Source of the DNA: Megasphaera cerevisiae DSM 20462
GTDB taxonomy: Bacteria; Bacillota; Negativicutes; Veillonellales; Megasphaeraceae
NCBI RefSeq assembly: GCF_001045675.1
Contig: NZ_LEKT01000001.1
Location: 90,500-154,499 of the forward strand
Length of the DNA: 64,000 nt
Direction of reading: 5' to 3'
This document shows positions 36,315-46,063 of the stretch, piece by piece. Positions within the stretch are counted from its first letter, which is position 1. Every line of letters starts with the position of its first letter. Made by a program: the position numbers and the translations under genes. The notes under the pieces were generated by a model, which saw only the letters and a list, made by a program, of their open reading frames with translations, was not told the origin of the DNA and made no database searches.

Positions 36315-38678
36315 ATGATTGCAGAAATTATTATCAACACAACAGCCAAACGACTGCAGCAGACATTTTCCTACAGTGTGCCGCCAGAATTGCAGATACA
36401 CCCTGGCAGCCGTGTTCTCGTGCCTTTTGGGGCACGGCACGAAGAAGGCATTGTTGTTTCTCTTCACGAGAATGATGAAGAGCCACGGGCCTTTACATTG
36501 AAGCCAATCCTTGATATATTGTCATTACAGGCTGGTTTTCAGGAAGAAATGATTCAAACTGCATTGTGGATCAGTCAATACTATCTTTGCAATGTATCTG
36601 ATGCCCTGCGCCTGTTTATGATAGAAAAGAAGGGGCTTATCAATCAAATACGAATAACCGCTGCAAATACACTGCCGCCGCTCACTGCTGAAGAATACGC
36701 TATTATTGACTATGTACGCAAACGGAGTTCTGTTGAAAAAAAATCATTAGAACGAAAATATGGTACGACACGTATTAATGAACTAGTCGCCCGAGGCTGT
36801 TTTCATACGAAAACGGTGCTGAAAAATCAAATCGCCGATAAAATGGAGCCATGGCTTTATTTCTCCAAAGATGATACGAAAGGGATTCTGATAAACCGCA
36901 AGCGTCAGAAAGCACTTCTGGCATATATAAAAACGGTCGGGAGTGCTCCCGTATCGGATCTTATAAAAGCAGGATACAGCCGGGAAATAATCCGGCAGCT
37001 AGGTGGTACTGGCCTTGCAGAAATTAAAAGTAAGATCAGTCGCACCGAAAACATGGTTTCTTCACTGCACAGTGATACTCCCTGGGAGCTCACAAATGAA
37101 CAGCTGGCAGCAGTACAAACAATCCGAAAGGATACAAAAGGAAACACATATGTTCTTCACGGTGTCACTGGCAGTGGCAAAACAGAAGTGTATATGCGTC
37201 TTGCCGAATCGGTACTATCCCAAGGGAAACAGGTTTTTGTGCTTGTGCCGGAAATTGCCCTGACCGGGCAGATTGTTCGGCGCTTTATCCGTCGTTTTGG
37301 TGATGATGTTGTCATCATGCACAGCCAGCTTTCCAAAGGCGAACGCCAAAACAATGGGCTTCGTATGCTGAACGGGGAAAGTCATATTTGTATTGGCGCC
37401 CGATCCGCTATCTTCACAGCGGCACAGTGCATAGGCCTCATCATTATAGATGAAGCTCATGATACTTCCTATAAGCAAGATGAATCACCTCGCTACCATG
37501 CGGTCGCCGTTGCCCGAAAAAGGGCCGCTTACTATGGCTGCCCTGTTATTTTAGGCAGTGCGACACCTGCTATTTCCGACTATTATAAAGCCTTGCAGGG
37601 AGACTACGTGCTGGTAGAACTGAAGGAAAGAGTCATGCACCGCCCGCTTCCGGCAGTAACCGTCATCGATATGCGTGATGAATTGGCCCGTGGCAATTAC
37701 CGCGTTTTGTCCGATGCAATGGTTGATCTTTTAAAAGAGACCTTGGCGGCAAAACAACAGGCTATTATCCTGCTAAACAGACGCGGATTTGCCACATTCG
37801 TTATGTGCCGCAAATGCGGCTATGTCGTAAAATGCGATACCTGTGATGTCGCTATGGTATACCATAAAAATATAAATCACTTAAAATGTCATTACTGCGA
37901 TGCAGAAAAAGTGGTACCTGAGATATGCCCGTCTTGCGGCAGTAAATATATCAAATTTTTTGGTACTGGCACCGAAAAAGTAGAATATCAACTACATGAG
38001 CTTTTTCCAGAAAGCCGTATTATTCGTCTGGATCAGGACACTGCCAGCCGAAAAAATAGTGGAGACCGTATTATAGAGGCATTTCGCCGTCATGAATATG
38101 ATATTCTGCTGGGCACTCAAATGGTTGCGAAAGGACATGATTTTTCCGGAGTCAGTGCCGTTGGCATTTTATCAGCTGACAGCCTACTTAATTTACCGGC
38201 TTATTGGGCCGGCGAACGGACCTTTCAACTGCTGACGCAGGCCGCTGGCCGTGCCGGACGCGGCGACATATCAGGACACGTAATTATGCAGACCTACGCG
38301 CCAGATCATTATGTTATCCAATGTGCTAAAAATCAGAATTATCAGGAATTTTATGAAAAAGAAATTGCCTTTCGCAAGGAATTGATGTATCCTCCGTTTC
38401 ACCATATTATCAGATTTATAATCACCGACGAAAACGAAGAATTTATGTGGAAAAAGGGAAACGAAGCGGGGCAGGCACTGCGGCAATTTGTAAAAAATCA
38501 CCATAGTACCGCAGAAATTATCGGACCGTATGTAGATATTATAAAAAAAATCCGCAACAAATACCGAATTTCTTTGTTAATTAAGGGTACCGATTTAAAC
38601 GATGTTAAGCAGTTTATTCGCGATGAACAGAGTTTTTGGCAAATTGGCATTGTTATTGATGTGGATCCGTCATTCTGA
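36315..38678 (+). CDS. priA: Primosomal protein N' (replication restart helicase)
   Basis: A 3-prime to 5-prime helicase that restarts stalled forks by loading DnaB. With the ATG at 36315 (after CGGGAG) it is 787 residues. The N-terminal DNA-binding domain precedes Walker A GVTGSGKTEVY near 286. DEAH-type IDEAHDTSYKQDES follows near 388, and the zinc-binding cluster CRKCGYVVKCDTC, CHYC and CPSCGS lies at ~500-550. The frame is open to 36285, but that extension lies against the metK hairpin and has no ribosome site. Confidence 0.96.
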   Translation: MIAEIIINTTAKRLQQTFSYSVPPELQIHPGSRVLVPFGARHEEGIVVSLHENDEEPRAFTLKPILDILSLQAGFQEEMIQTALWISQYYLCNVSDALRLFMIEKKGLINQIRITAANTLPPLTAEEYAIIDYVRKRSSVEKKSLERKYGTTRINELVARGCFHTKTVLKNQIADKMEPWLYFSKDDTKGILINRKRQKALLAYIKTVGSAPVSDLIKAGYSREIIRQLGGTGLAEIKSKISRTENMVSSLHSDTPWELTNEQLAAVQTIRKDTKGNTYVLHGVTGSGKTEVYMRLAESVLSQGKQVFVLVPEIALTGQIVRRFIRRFGDDVVIMHSQLSKGERQNNGLRMLNGESHICIGARSAIFTAAQCIGLIIIDEAHDTSYKQDESPRYHAVAVARKRAAYYGCPVILGSATPAISDYYKALQGDYVLVELKERVMHRPLPAVTVIDMRDELARGNYRVLSDAMVDLLKETLAAKQQAIILLNRRGFATFVMCRKCGYVVKCDTCDVAMVYHKNINHLKCHYCDAEKVVPEICPSCGSKYIKFFGTGTEKVEYQLHELFPESRIIRLDQDTASRKNSGDRIIEAFRRHEYDILLGTQMVAKGHDFSGVSAVGILSADSLLNLPAYWAGERTFQLLTQAAGRAGRGDISGHVIMQTYAPDHYVIQCAKNQNYQEFYEKEIAFRKELMYPPFHHIIRFIITDENEEFMWKKGNEAGQALRQFVKNHHSTAEIIGPYVDIIKKIRNKYRISLLIKGTDLNDVKQFIRDEQSFWQIGIVIDVDPSF

Positions 38679-38785
38679 CGGGGCTTAAATATTCTTAGTT
38701 ATAGCATATTTGAGAAATGTGTTATATAATAGCATAGATGAATTTTTCAGTTTAAGATTCACTGTTTGCATATGAGGTGAAGAAA

Positions 38786-39247
38786 TTGGCAATATTAAAA
38801 ATTATAGAAGCTGGTGCACCCGTTTTAAAAGAAACAGCAAAACCTGTACCGGCGATTACAAAACATACAAAAAAATTATTAGATGATATGGCTGAAACGA
38901 TGTATGCGGCGGAAGGTGTAGGATTGGCAGCGCCGCAGGTAAATAAATCCCTGCAGTTGATTGTGCTGGATGACGGCAATGGACTGATAGAATTGATTAA
39001 TCCTGAAATCATCACAACGTCCGAAGAAATGGAGATCGGTACCGAAGGCTGTTTAAGTATTCCAGGCTACTACGGAAGCGTTGAACGATATAAAAAAATC
39101 AAGGTCAAAGCACTAAACCGCCGCGGAAAAGTTGTTTATTATGAACCGGAGGGATTCCTGGCCCGTATTTTCCAACATGAAATTGATCATTTATATGGAA
39201 CACTATTTATTGAAAAGGCAGAAAATCTTCGGAGAGTGACAGAATAA
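38786..39247 (+). CDS. def: Peptide deformylase
   Basis: Removes the N-formyl group from new proteins. The 153 residues hold all three metal motifs: GVGLAAPQV near 44-52, EGCLSIPG near 88-95 (Cys ligand) and QHEIDHLYG near 132-140 (HExxH). The start is a TTG at 38786, after GAGGTG, giving the typical MAILKI opening. It overlaps fmt by one base (TAATG), the classical def-fmt pair. Confidence 0.97.
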   Translation: MAILKIIEAGAPVLKETAKPVPAITKHTKKLLDDMAETMYAAEGVGLAAPQVNKSLQLIVLDDGNGLIELINPEIITTSEEMEIGTEGCLSIPGYYGSVERYKKIKVKALNRRGKVVYYEPEGFLARIFQHEIDHLYGTLFIEKAENLRRVTE

Positions 39248-40179
39248 TGAAAAAAATGCGGATTATTTTCATGGGCACACCGGATTTTTCGGTTCCCTCG
39301 CTGCAGGAAATATATGATGCCGGATATGACATAGCTGCTGTTTTTACGCAGCCGGATAAACAGCAAGGGCGCGGGAAAAAAATTTCTTTTTCACCAGTAA
39401 AAGAGAAGGCTATTTCTCTGGGACTGACCGTATTTCAGCCTCAAAAGATACGAGATGAAGAAGTTATTCAACGAATAACGGCTCTGCATCCCGATGTAAT
39501 TGTTGTTATTGCCTATGGAAAAATATTGCCTAAGGCAGTACTGGATATTCCCCCATATGGCTGCTTGAACGTGCATGGCTCTCTCCTTCCTAAATATCGA
39601 GGCGCCGCCCCCATACAATATGCAATCAAAAATGGTGACCCCAAGAGCGGAGTTACCATCATGCAGCTTGATGAGGGAATGGACACCGGCCCCATGTTAA
39701 AAAAATCTGAATTGGTTCTGGATCCCAAGGAAACAACAGCCTCACTGTTCCATAAGCTCTCAACATTGGGAGCTTCGACATTACTGACAGTCTTGGAACA
39801 TTTGCCGGCTTGCATAGCTCAAGCTGAAACACAGAAAGAAGCAGATGCGACGTATACATCTAAAATTGAAAAAGAAATGGCAGAAATCAATTGGTCCCAA
39901 AAAGCCGCAGTCATTGAAAGGCTTATACGAACACTGGACCCACAGCCGGGTGCCTATACCTTTTTTAAAGGTAAGCGACTGAAAATATGGTTCGCTGATG
40001 TTGTTCCCGGTACAGATTCTGCCCCAGGAACAGTAATCCATGTAACAAAAAAGCAAATCACGGTACAGACGGGGGAAAATGCGTTATGCATCAGAGAAGT
40101 CCAGCCCGAAAGCCGCAACCGTATGACAACTGCACAATTTCTGCAAGGGAATACGATTACTGTCGGTGATATATTATAG
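39247..40179 (+). CDS. fmt: Methionyl-tRNA formyltransferase
   Basis: Formylates initiator Met-tRNA with 10-formyl-THF. It is 310 residues, with the N-terminal RIIFMGTPDFSVPSLQ, the folate-binding and catalytic HGSLLPKYRGAAPIQYAI near 109-126, and a C-terminal OB-like domain. The stop/start overlap with def couples the pair. Confidence 0.97.
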   Translation: MKKMRIIFMGTPDFSVPSLQEIYDAGYDIAAVFTQPDKQQGRGKKISFSPVKEKAISLGLTVFQPQKIRDEEVIQRITALHPDVIVVIAYGKILPKAVLDIPPYGCLNVHGSLLPKYRGAAPIQYAIKNGDPKSGVTIMQLDEGMDTGPMLKKSELVLDPKETTASLFHKLSTLGASTLLTVLEHLPACIAQAETQKEADATYTSKIEKEMAEINWSQKAAVIERLIRTLDPQPGAYTFFKGKRLKIWFADVVPGTDSAPGTVIHVTKKQITVQTGENALCIREVQPESRNRMTTAQFLQGNTITVGDIL

Positions 40180-40189
40180 GAGTACGGCC

Positions 40190-40960
40190 TTGAAAAAGAT
40201 AACAAAGCAGACATTATTATTTCTAAGCATGAGCGGAACTGCTGCAGCCTGTATCATCCTGATTCTGTTTCTATTGTATAAACTAATAGAACCTGGACTT
40301 CTCTTTTATGTACCTGAATTGACTCCGGTAATCCGCCTGGCCTTGCTTGTTTTGATGATTGTCCTTGGTATGCTGTACGCTTTATTATTAATTTGCATAA
40401 GCGCTTCTTTCAAAATACGAAATTGCTCTGTTTTGTTGCTTTATTATCTGCAGTATTTATTTCCTGCCGTAAAATTGATAGGTAAATGGATGGGTTATAC
40501 ACAGGCCGTATGTCATGCGTATATACATGTCATGAACCGTCTTGTGCTGCAAAAAAAAATACAAATTGCGCCTGAATCCATTTTAGTGCTGGTACCACAT
40601 TGCCTGCAATGGGATAAATGTCCGCATAAAATTACCAGAGATGTCAGCAACTGCCGCCAATGCGGCCATTGTCCTATCGGTACATTGCTGACTGTAACCC
40701 GATCCATGCATACATCGCTGGCCGTCGCAACAGGTGGAACGCTGGCCCGGCAGATTATCCAGCAAAATCATCCCAAGGCAATTATCGCCATTGCCTGCGA
40801 ACGGGACCTTATCAGCGGTATGGAAGATGTCATGCCGCTGCCGGTTTTAGGCCTTTTAAATTCGCGTCCCAACGGGCCGTGCTTAAATACAGATGTGGAT
40901 ATTACGGCACTGCGCAATCTTTTGACTACCATTACAGGAGAAGAATATGAACGTACGTGA
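40190..40960 (+). CDS. DUF116 membrane protein with cysteine cluster
   Basis: A 256-residue protein with two N-terminal membrane helices (~8-30 and ~38-63) and a cytoplasmic domain that carries a Cys-rich motif near residues 138-165: CLQWDKCPHKI, then NCRQCGHCPIG. The spacing fits a metal or Fe-S site. DUF116 proteins commonly sit between fmt and rsmB in Firmicutes; their function is unknown. The start is a TTG at 40190 with AGGAG upstream. Its 3-prime end overlaps rsmB by 14 bp. Confidence 0.88.
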   Translation: MKKITKQTLLFLSMSGTAAACIILILFLLYKLIEPGLLFYVPELTPVIRLALLVLMIVLGMLYALLLICISASFKIRNCSVLLLYYLQYLFPAVKLIGKWMGYTQAVCHAYIHVMNRLVLQKKIQIAPESILVLVPHCLQWDKCPHKITRDVSNCRQCGHCPIGTLLTVTRSMHTSLAVATGGTLARQIIQQNHPKAIIAIACERDLISGMEDVMPLPVLGLLNSRPNGPCLNTDVDITALRNLLTTITGEEYERT

Positions 40961-42275
40961 AATTGCCTTTCACAGTCTACTTACCATATGTAAAGATGAT
41001 GGATACAGTAATATAATCGTCTCTCAAACGATTCAAAAATATAAATTTACAGATAGAGATCGCCGTTTCTATACAGAACTTGTTTATGGAGCATTGCGTA
41101 ATCTCAATTATTTGGACTGGATTATTTCTCAGCTTAGTACGCGAAAACTCAACAAATTAGATCCCGTATGTCTTGCGATCATTCGCCTCGGATTATATCA
41201 GATTTTCGGAATGACAAAGGTTCCCGAATCGGCAGCCTGTAACGAATCCGTTAAGCTGGCAACGCATTTCGGCAATAAGGGAATGGCTAAATTTGTCAAC
41301 GCCATGCTTCGTAATAGTATTCGGCATCAGCAGGAATTTACGATTCCCAGTCTGGAAGAAAATCCGCGTCTCCACATATCTTTGACATATCATCAGCAGG
41401 AATGGCTTGTTGATAAATGGATTCATGAATATGGTCAAGAAGACACTGTCACGCTCTGTCAATATTTTGATCAAATTCCCGATTTATGCCTGCGTACGAA
41501 TACCCTCAAAATCAATCGGGCTGATTTAATAAAAATACTTAGTCAAAAAGGTATTACAGCAGAAGCCGGAATTTATTCTCCCGAAGCCATTTATATCCGA
41601 GACATGCCCGGTATTGATCATCTCGGCGTTCTCGAGCAGGGATTGGCGATCATTCAAGATGAACCATCCCAACTTGTAGCGCATGTAGTGGATCCGCATC
41701 CTCATGACATGGTATTTGACGTATGCGCGGCTCCAGGAGGGAAAACAACGCATATAGCGGCGCTTGGCGGTTCGTCATGCATAGTATACGGGGGAGATAT
41801 CTATGATCACAAGCTAAAACTGATCGAAGGCAATGCCAAACGACTGGGGCTTGACAATGTCCGCCCCCTTCTTCAAAACGCTTGCACTATTGGCCAGTCG
41901 TATGCCGAAAAAGCAGACCGGGTACTTGTCGATGCACCTTGTTCTGGTCTTGGCGTTCTGCGTCATAAAATCGATTTGCGATGGCGCAAAACCCCTAGTG
42001 ACCTTCGGACTCTTCCTGCGCTGCAGCACCGCATATTGGAAAATGCTTCCCAATGTGTGAAACCGGGCGGTATTTTGATTTATAGTACCTGCACGATAAA
42101 CAATGATGAAAATGCAAAGATTGTTAATGCATTCCTTCGGGATCATCCCGAATTTTATATCGAAAATGCCTGTGCGTATTGCAATATTGCTCAAAATGGT
42201 CCGTTTATCCAGCTTCTTCCACAACGTGATCAAATGGATGGCTTCTTTATTGCCCGCATGAAAAAAGGAGAATAA
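40947..42275 (+). CDS. rsmB: 16S rRNA m5C967 methyltransferase
   Basis: SAM-dependent methylation of 16S rRNA cytosine 967 (E. coli numbering). The 442 residues include an N-terminal NusB-like RNA-binding domain (~1-140) and a C-terminal Rossmann methyltransferase with VCAAPGGKTTHIAAL near 259-273, DAPCSGLGVLRHK near 330 (PCS catalytic Cys) and STCTINNDEN near 380 (second Cys). It starts inside the end of DUF116. Confidence 0.95.
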   Translation: MNVREIAFHSLLTICKDDGYSNIIVSQTIQKYKFTDRDRRFYTELVYGALRNLNYLDWIISQLSTRKLNKLDPVCLAIIRLGLYQIFGMTKVPESAACNESVKLATHFGNKGMAKFVNAMLRNSIRHQQEFTIPSLEENPRLHISLTYHQQEWLVDKWIHEYGQEDTVTLCQYFDQIPDLCLRTNTLKINRADLIKILSQKGITAEAGIYSPEAIYIRDMPGIDHLGVLEQGLAIIQDEPSQLVAHVVDPHPHDMVFDVCAAPGGKTTHIAALGGSSCIVYGGDIYDHKLKLIEGNAKRLGLDNVRPLLQNACTIGQSYAEKADRVLVDAPCSGLGVLRHKIDLRWRKTPSDLRTLPALQHRILENASQCVKPGGILIYSTCTINNDENAKIVNAFLRDHPEFYIENACAYCNIAQNGPFIQLLPQRDQMDGFFIARMKKGE

Positions 42276-42278
42276 TAC

Positions 42279-43307
42279 ATGGCAAATATTTTTGACATGA
42301 CCAAGGTAGAACTACAGTCTTTTCTTATAGATAAAGGCATAAAAAAGTTCCGGGCCGATCAAATTTTTCATTATATTTATAAGCAGTTTATTTTTGACTG
42401 GAACGACATGCCGCTACTGCCTAAAGCTGACAGAATTCTTCTTGAAAAAGAATTGCCTTTCCACTTTCCAAAAATCATTTCCAGGCAAGAATCTCCGGAC
42501 AGACAAACAGTAAAGATTTTACTAGGTTTTCGCGACGGTAATACTGTCGAAACCGTATTAATGATGCATAATTATGGTAATTCTATCTGTATATCCTCTC
42601 AAGTAGGCTGTGCTGTAAACTGTGCCTTCTGCGCCTCTGCCAAAAATGGCTTTATTCGTAATCTCACGGCAGGTGAAATGATCTCACAAATTTTAGCTTT
42701 CAAAAAATATGTGACACCAGATCTGCACTCCATTGTCATTATGGGAACCGGAGAACCCTTGCTCAACTATGATAATGTTCTTTCTTTTATGCGCCTGATT
42801 CATGAAAAAGATACTTTTTATCTGGGCTATCGTAATATCACCTTATCTACATCAGGAATTGTCCCGCCTATGTATGAGCTGGCAAAAGAGGGACTTCCCA
42901 TTACGCTGGCAATTTCCCTGCATGCACCGACAAATGAGCTTCGCCGTCGCATTATGCCGATTACCGATACATATCCACTAGAAGACGTCTTAACGGCGGC
43001 AGGACATTATTTTAATCAAACGGGGCGTAAAGTCACCTTTGAATATATTTTAATTAAGGACTTCAATTGCACTGCCGTCTGTGCCAGACAACTTGCTCAG
43101 CTTATGTCGGGAAAAAATATTTTAATCAATGCCATTCCCATCAACGATAATTATGATGTTGGCCTACACCGCCCTTCGTCATCGGAAATCACTAATTTTA
43201 TAACATATTTGCAAAATCATAATATTAATATAACGCTTCGTAAGGAAATGGGTAGTAAAATTCAGGCCGCCTGCGGTCAATTGCGAATACAGCGTAAAAA
43301 CATTTGA
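42279..43307 (+). CDS. rlmN: 23S rRNA A2503/tRNA A37 C2-methyltransferase
   Basis: Radical SAM methyltransferase. The 342 residues show the cluster motif CAVNCAFCASAKNGF near 108-122 (C-x3-C-x2-C), a GTGEPLLNYDNV segment near 158-169, and the C-terminal CGQL with the second methyl-carrying Cys. It lies 3 bp after rsmB, in the run priA-def-fmt-DUF116-rsmB-rlmN-stp-prkC found in many Firmicutes. Confidence 0.97.
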   Translation: MANIFDMTKVELQSFLIDKGIKKFRADQIFHYIYKQFIFDWNDMPLLPKADRILLEKELPFHFPKIISRQESPDRQTVKILLGFRDGNTVETVLMMHNYGNSICISSQVGCAVNCAFCASAKNGFIRNLTAGEMISQILAFKKYVTPDLHSIVIMGTGEPLLNYDNVLSFMRLIHEKDTFYLGYRNITLSTSGIVPPMYELAKEGLPITLAISLHAPTNELRRRIMPITDTYPLEDVLTAAGHYFNQTGRKVTFEYILIKDFNCTAVCARQLAQLMSGKNILINAIPINDNYDVGLHRPSSSEITNFITYLQNHNINITLRKEMGSKIQAACGQLRIQRKNI

Positions 43308-43377
43308 CATGTGCTATGTAATATGATATGAATTATGTGTACTTATAACATAAAGCACCGTGAGAGGACGTGGGAAT

Positions 43378-44085
43378 TTGGGTACATACGGTGAATCCAA
43401 GATCGGCCTGGTACGAAAAGTAAATGAAGATTCTTTTTACATCGGCTGTGAAAAGAATGTACTTGCTGTAGCCGATGGCATGGGCGGTTACGTAGGGGGA
43501 GAAATTGCCAGTAAAACGGCCGTTGAAGCAATTGCCTACTATTTTAAAAATTTCACATTTGCTGCACCGGTACAGCTGGAAAAAGCAATTCAATATGCTA
43601 ATTCCTGCATTCTCAGCAAAACGATGATCGATCCATCCCTAAAAGGAATGGGGACGACCATTTCCATCGTTACGTTGGCCCGTCAGTATGCTTTTTGGGG
43701 GCATGTCGGTGATAGCCGTATTTATTTATACCGTAGTGGTGAACTTAAACAAATCTCTGTAGATCACACGATTGTTCAAGTCTTATTGGAGAAAAGAAAA
43801 ATCACGCAGAACGAAGCCAAAGAACACCCACAGCGCCATGTACTGACGCGAGCTGTTGGTGTCGACGAAAACCTGTTAGTAGACAGCGGTGCTTTTCAGA
43901 TTCAGCCGGGAGATCGCATACTTCTTTGTTCGGATGGATTGACATCGTTTTTGGATAAACAGGAATTAAGCGATGCCATAGGGGCTTATGACCGTACAGA
44001 ACGGGATATTATCAATGATCTCTTTACACGCGTTTATCAAAATGGCGCTAAGGATAATGTTACTGCAATTTTAACAACCATATAA
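43378..44085 (+). CDS. stp: PP2C-type Ser/Thr protein phosphatase
   Basis: Manganese-dependent phosphatase that reverses the partner kinase. It is 235 residues from a TTG at 43378 (GAGAGG upstream); a GTG at 43360 is an alternative without a ribosome site. PP2C motifs: GLVRKVNEDSF, VADGMGGYVGGE near 32-43, GHVGDSRIYLY near 110, LLCSDGLTSFL near 183, and DNVTAIL at the end. prkC follows 37 bp later. Confidence 0.95.
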   Translation: MGTYGESKIGLVRKVNEDSFYIGCEKNVLAVADGMGGYVGGEIASKTAVEAIAYYFKNFTFAAPVQLEKAIQYANSCILSKTMIDPSLKGMGTTISIVTLARQYAFWGHVGDSRIYLYRSGELKQISVDHTIVQVLLEKRKITQNEAKEHPQRHVLTRAVGVDENLLVDSGAFQIQPGDRILLCSDGLTSFLDKQELSDAIGAYDRTERDIINDLFTRVYQNGAKDNVTAILTTI

Positions 44086-44122
44086 TCGGGTTACTACTGT
44101 GAAAGTGGTGGAAAATCTAAAA

Positions 44123-46048
44123 ATGATTGGTCATATCCTAGACAATAGATATAAGATATTAGAAAAAGTCGGGACTGGCGGCATGGCAAGCGTATATAAA
44201 GCGCAGGATATCTTGCTGGATCGAATTGTAGCCGTAAAAATTCTGCACGCAAAATATGGAGACGATCATGACTTCGTTGTCCGTTTTCGTTTGGAAGCAC
44301 AAGCTGCCGCTAAGTTATCCCATCCTAATATCGTAAACATATATGACGTCGGTTACGACGAAAACGTGCATTATATCGTCATGGAATATGTGCGCGGTGA
44401 AACATTAAAAGAATATATTGAAAAGCATGGGCATTTACCTATTAATACATCCATTCAGATCGCTTTTGATATTGGAGAAGCCTTGGAAAATGCTCATCGC
44501 AATGGAATTGTTCACTGTGATATCAAGCCTCACAATATTCTCGTAACGGAGACCGGGCGTATTAAGGTAGCCGATTTCGGTATTGCCCGGGCAATAAATT
44601 CAAGTGCAACAAATAAGGAAGATAATGCAATTCTTGGTTCTGTTCATTATTTTTCACCGGAACAAGCCAGCGGCGGAAAGATTGACGAGCGGACCGATAT
44701 TTATTCGTTGGGCATTGTTATGTATGAAATGATGACTGGCATAGTTCCTTTCGAAGGCGATACTGCCATCAGTGTCGCCCTGCAGCATGTTCAGGACGAT
44801 ATTCCATTGCCTACCAAATACAATCGCCGTATTCCCCGGCTTGTGGAACAATGCATTTTAAAAGCGATGGCCAAAAATCCAGATGATCGTTTTCAGTCGA
44901 TTAGTGAAATGATGTCCGAGCTGCGCCTTTCCCAAGGCTTTGTCAATACTAATAAAGGGGCTATGCCGATTATTAAAAATAATTTTTCGACACAAAAATT
45001 ACCGCCTCTTAAAGAACAAGAAGAAAAAAAGAAAAAAAATATTTTCACTCGATTTATGGATTCTGTCAGCAGCCATTCGAAAAAAACGATTATTATTGGC
45101 ATGTCTGGCGTCTTTGTCATTGCTTTCATGTGGGCATTTTTTTCTTTCGGAAATTTTTGGAGTACCGAAAATATTACCGTGCCGGATGTGACGGGCAAAC
45201 AAGTGGAAATTGCAAAAAAAATATTGATCAAAGAAAACCTTGATGTATCTGTCAAGGAAATGGAAAGCAGTGAAGTTCCTGTTGGTGAAGTAATTGCTCA
45301 AACTCCTTCGGGTGGCTCTGTCGTTAAGGCCAATCGGACTATTTATCTGACTGTCAGTAAAGGAAATCAGGGTTCGGAAGTACTGATTCCAGATCTGCGG
45401 GATTTAACACTGGAAGAAGCAGGAAAAAAATTAAAGGAAATCGGCTTATCTATCGGACATATTCGATATAAGGAAAGCGATACTTACGCAAATGGTAAAA
45501 TTATCAGCCAAAGTCCCGTCTCCCCTAATAAGGTAGAAAAAGGAACTGCCGTTGATGTCGTAGTATGCCGAAAAAATGAAAGTGAAGACACGGCAGCTAA
45601 AAACACCGTTCCCAATACAATCGGCATGAACCTGGATGCTGCAATTAAAGAACTGGAAGGAGCTGGCTATACGATAGGCACCATTTCCAATCTGAATGCT
45701 GCGAAGGATAATGCGCATGCCAAAGTTACTTTACAGGCCCCGCGATCAGGAAATATTATTGATTTGACAGTTGAATATCCTGAAAACACATCCTCAGCTG
45801 CTGACAGCAACGCCAATAATCAGGAACCTGCCGGAACACCACATTATGGAACCGTCAATATCAGCGTTCCCTCAGGCGCATCAAGCCAGCATGTCCAGAT
45901 CGTTGTCACGGATGACAACGGATCTCGCGTAGTGTATGACCGGAATCAATCTGGCGGGGACAGTATTACAAAAAATATTACCGGTACGGGCAAAACCCGG
46001 GTAAAAGTATATATCAACAATTCTTTAGTTCAGGATCAATATGTATAA
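44123..46048 (+). CDS. prkC: PASTA-domain Ser/Thr protein kinase (non-RD variant)
   Basis: A membrane kinase that senses cell-wall fragments. The kinase domain (~10-270) has Gly-loop GTGGMASVYK (17-26), catalytic Lys K39 in VAVKIL, a VHCDIKPHNIL loop near 135 and DFGIAR near 154. The usual HRD arginine is Cys here. A Lys-rich linker leads to one membrane helix near 325-345. Three PASTA repeats then start NITVPDVTGK, VLIPDLRDL and NTVPNTIGM, followed by a ~90-residue C-terminal beta domain. I start at the ATG 44123; an upstream GTG at 44099 is possible. Paired with stp. Confidence 0.95.
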   Translation: MIGHILDNRYKILEKVGTGGMASVYKAQDILLDRIVAVKILHAKYGDDHDFVVRFRLEAQAAAKLSHPNIVNIYDVGYDENVHYIVMEYVRGETLKEYIEKHGHLPINTSIQIAFDIGEALENAHRNGIVHCDIKPHNILVTETGRIKVADFGIARAINSSATNKEDNAILGSVHYFSPEQASGGKIDERTDIYSLGIVMYEMMTGIVPFEGDTAISVALQHVQDDIPLPTKYNRRIPRLVEQCILKAMAKNPDDRFQSISEMMSELRLSQGFVNTNKGAMPIIKNNFSTQKLPPLKEQEEKKKKNIFTRFMDSVSSHSKKTIIIGMSGVFVIAFMWAFFSFGNFWSTENITVPDVTGKQVEIAKKILIKENLDVSVKEMESSEVPVGEVIAQTPSGGSVVKANRTIYLTVSKGNQGSEVLIPDLRDLTLEEAGKKLKEIGLSIGHIRYKESDTYANGKIISQSPVSPNKVEKGTAVDVVVCRKNESEDTAAKNTVPNTIGMNLDAAIKELEGAGYTIGTISNLNAAKDNAHAKVTLQAPRSGNIIDLTVEYPENTSSAADSNANNQEPAGTPHYGTVNISVPSGASSQHVQIVVTDDNGSRVVYDRNQSGGDSITKNITGTGKTRVKVYINNSLVQDQYV

Positions 46049-46063
46049 TACGCAGGGAGGATT

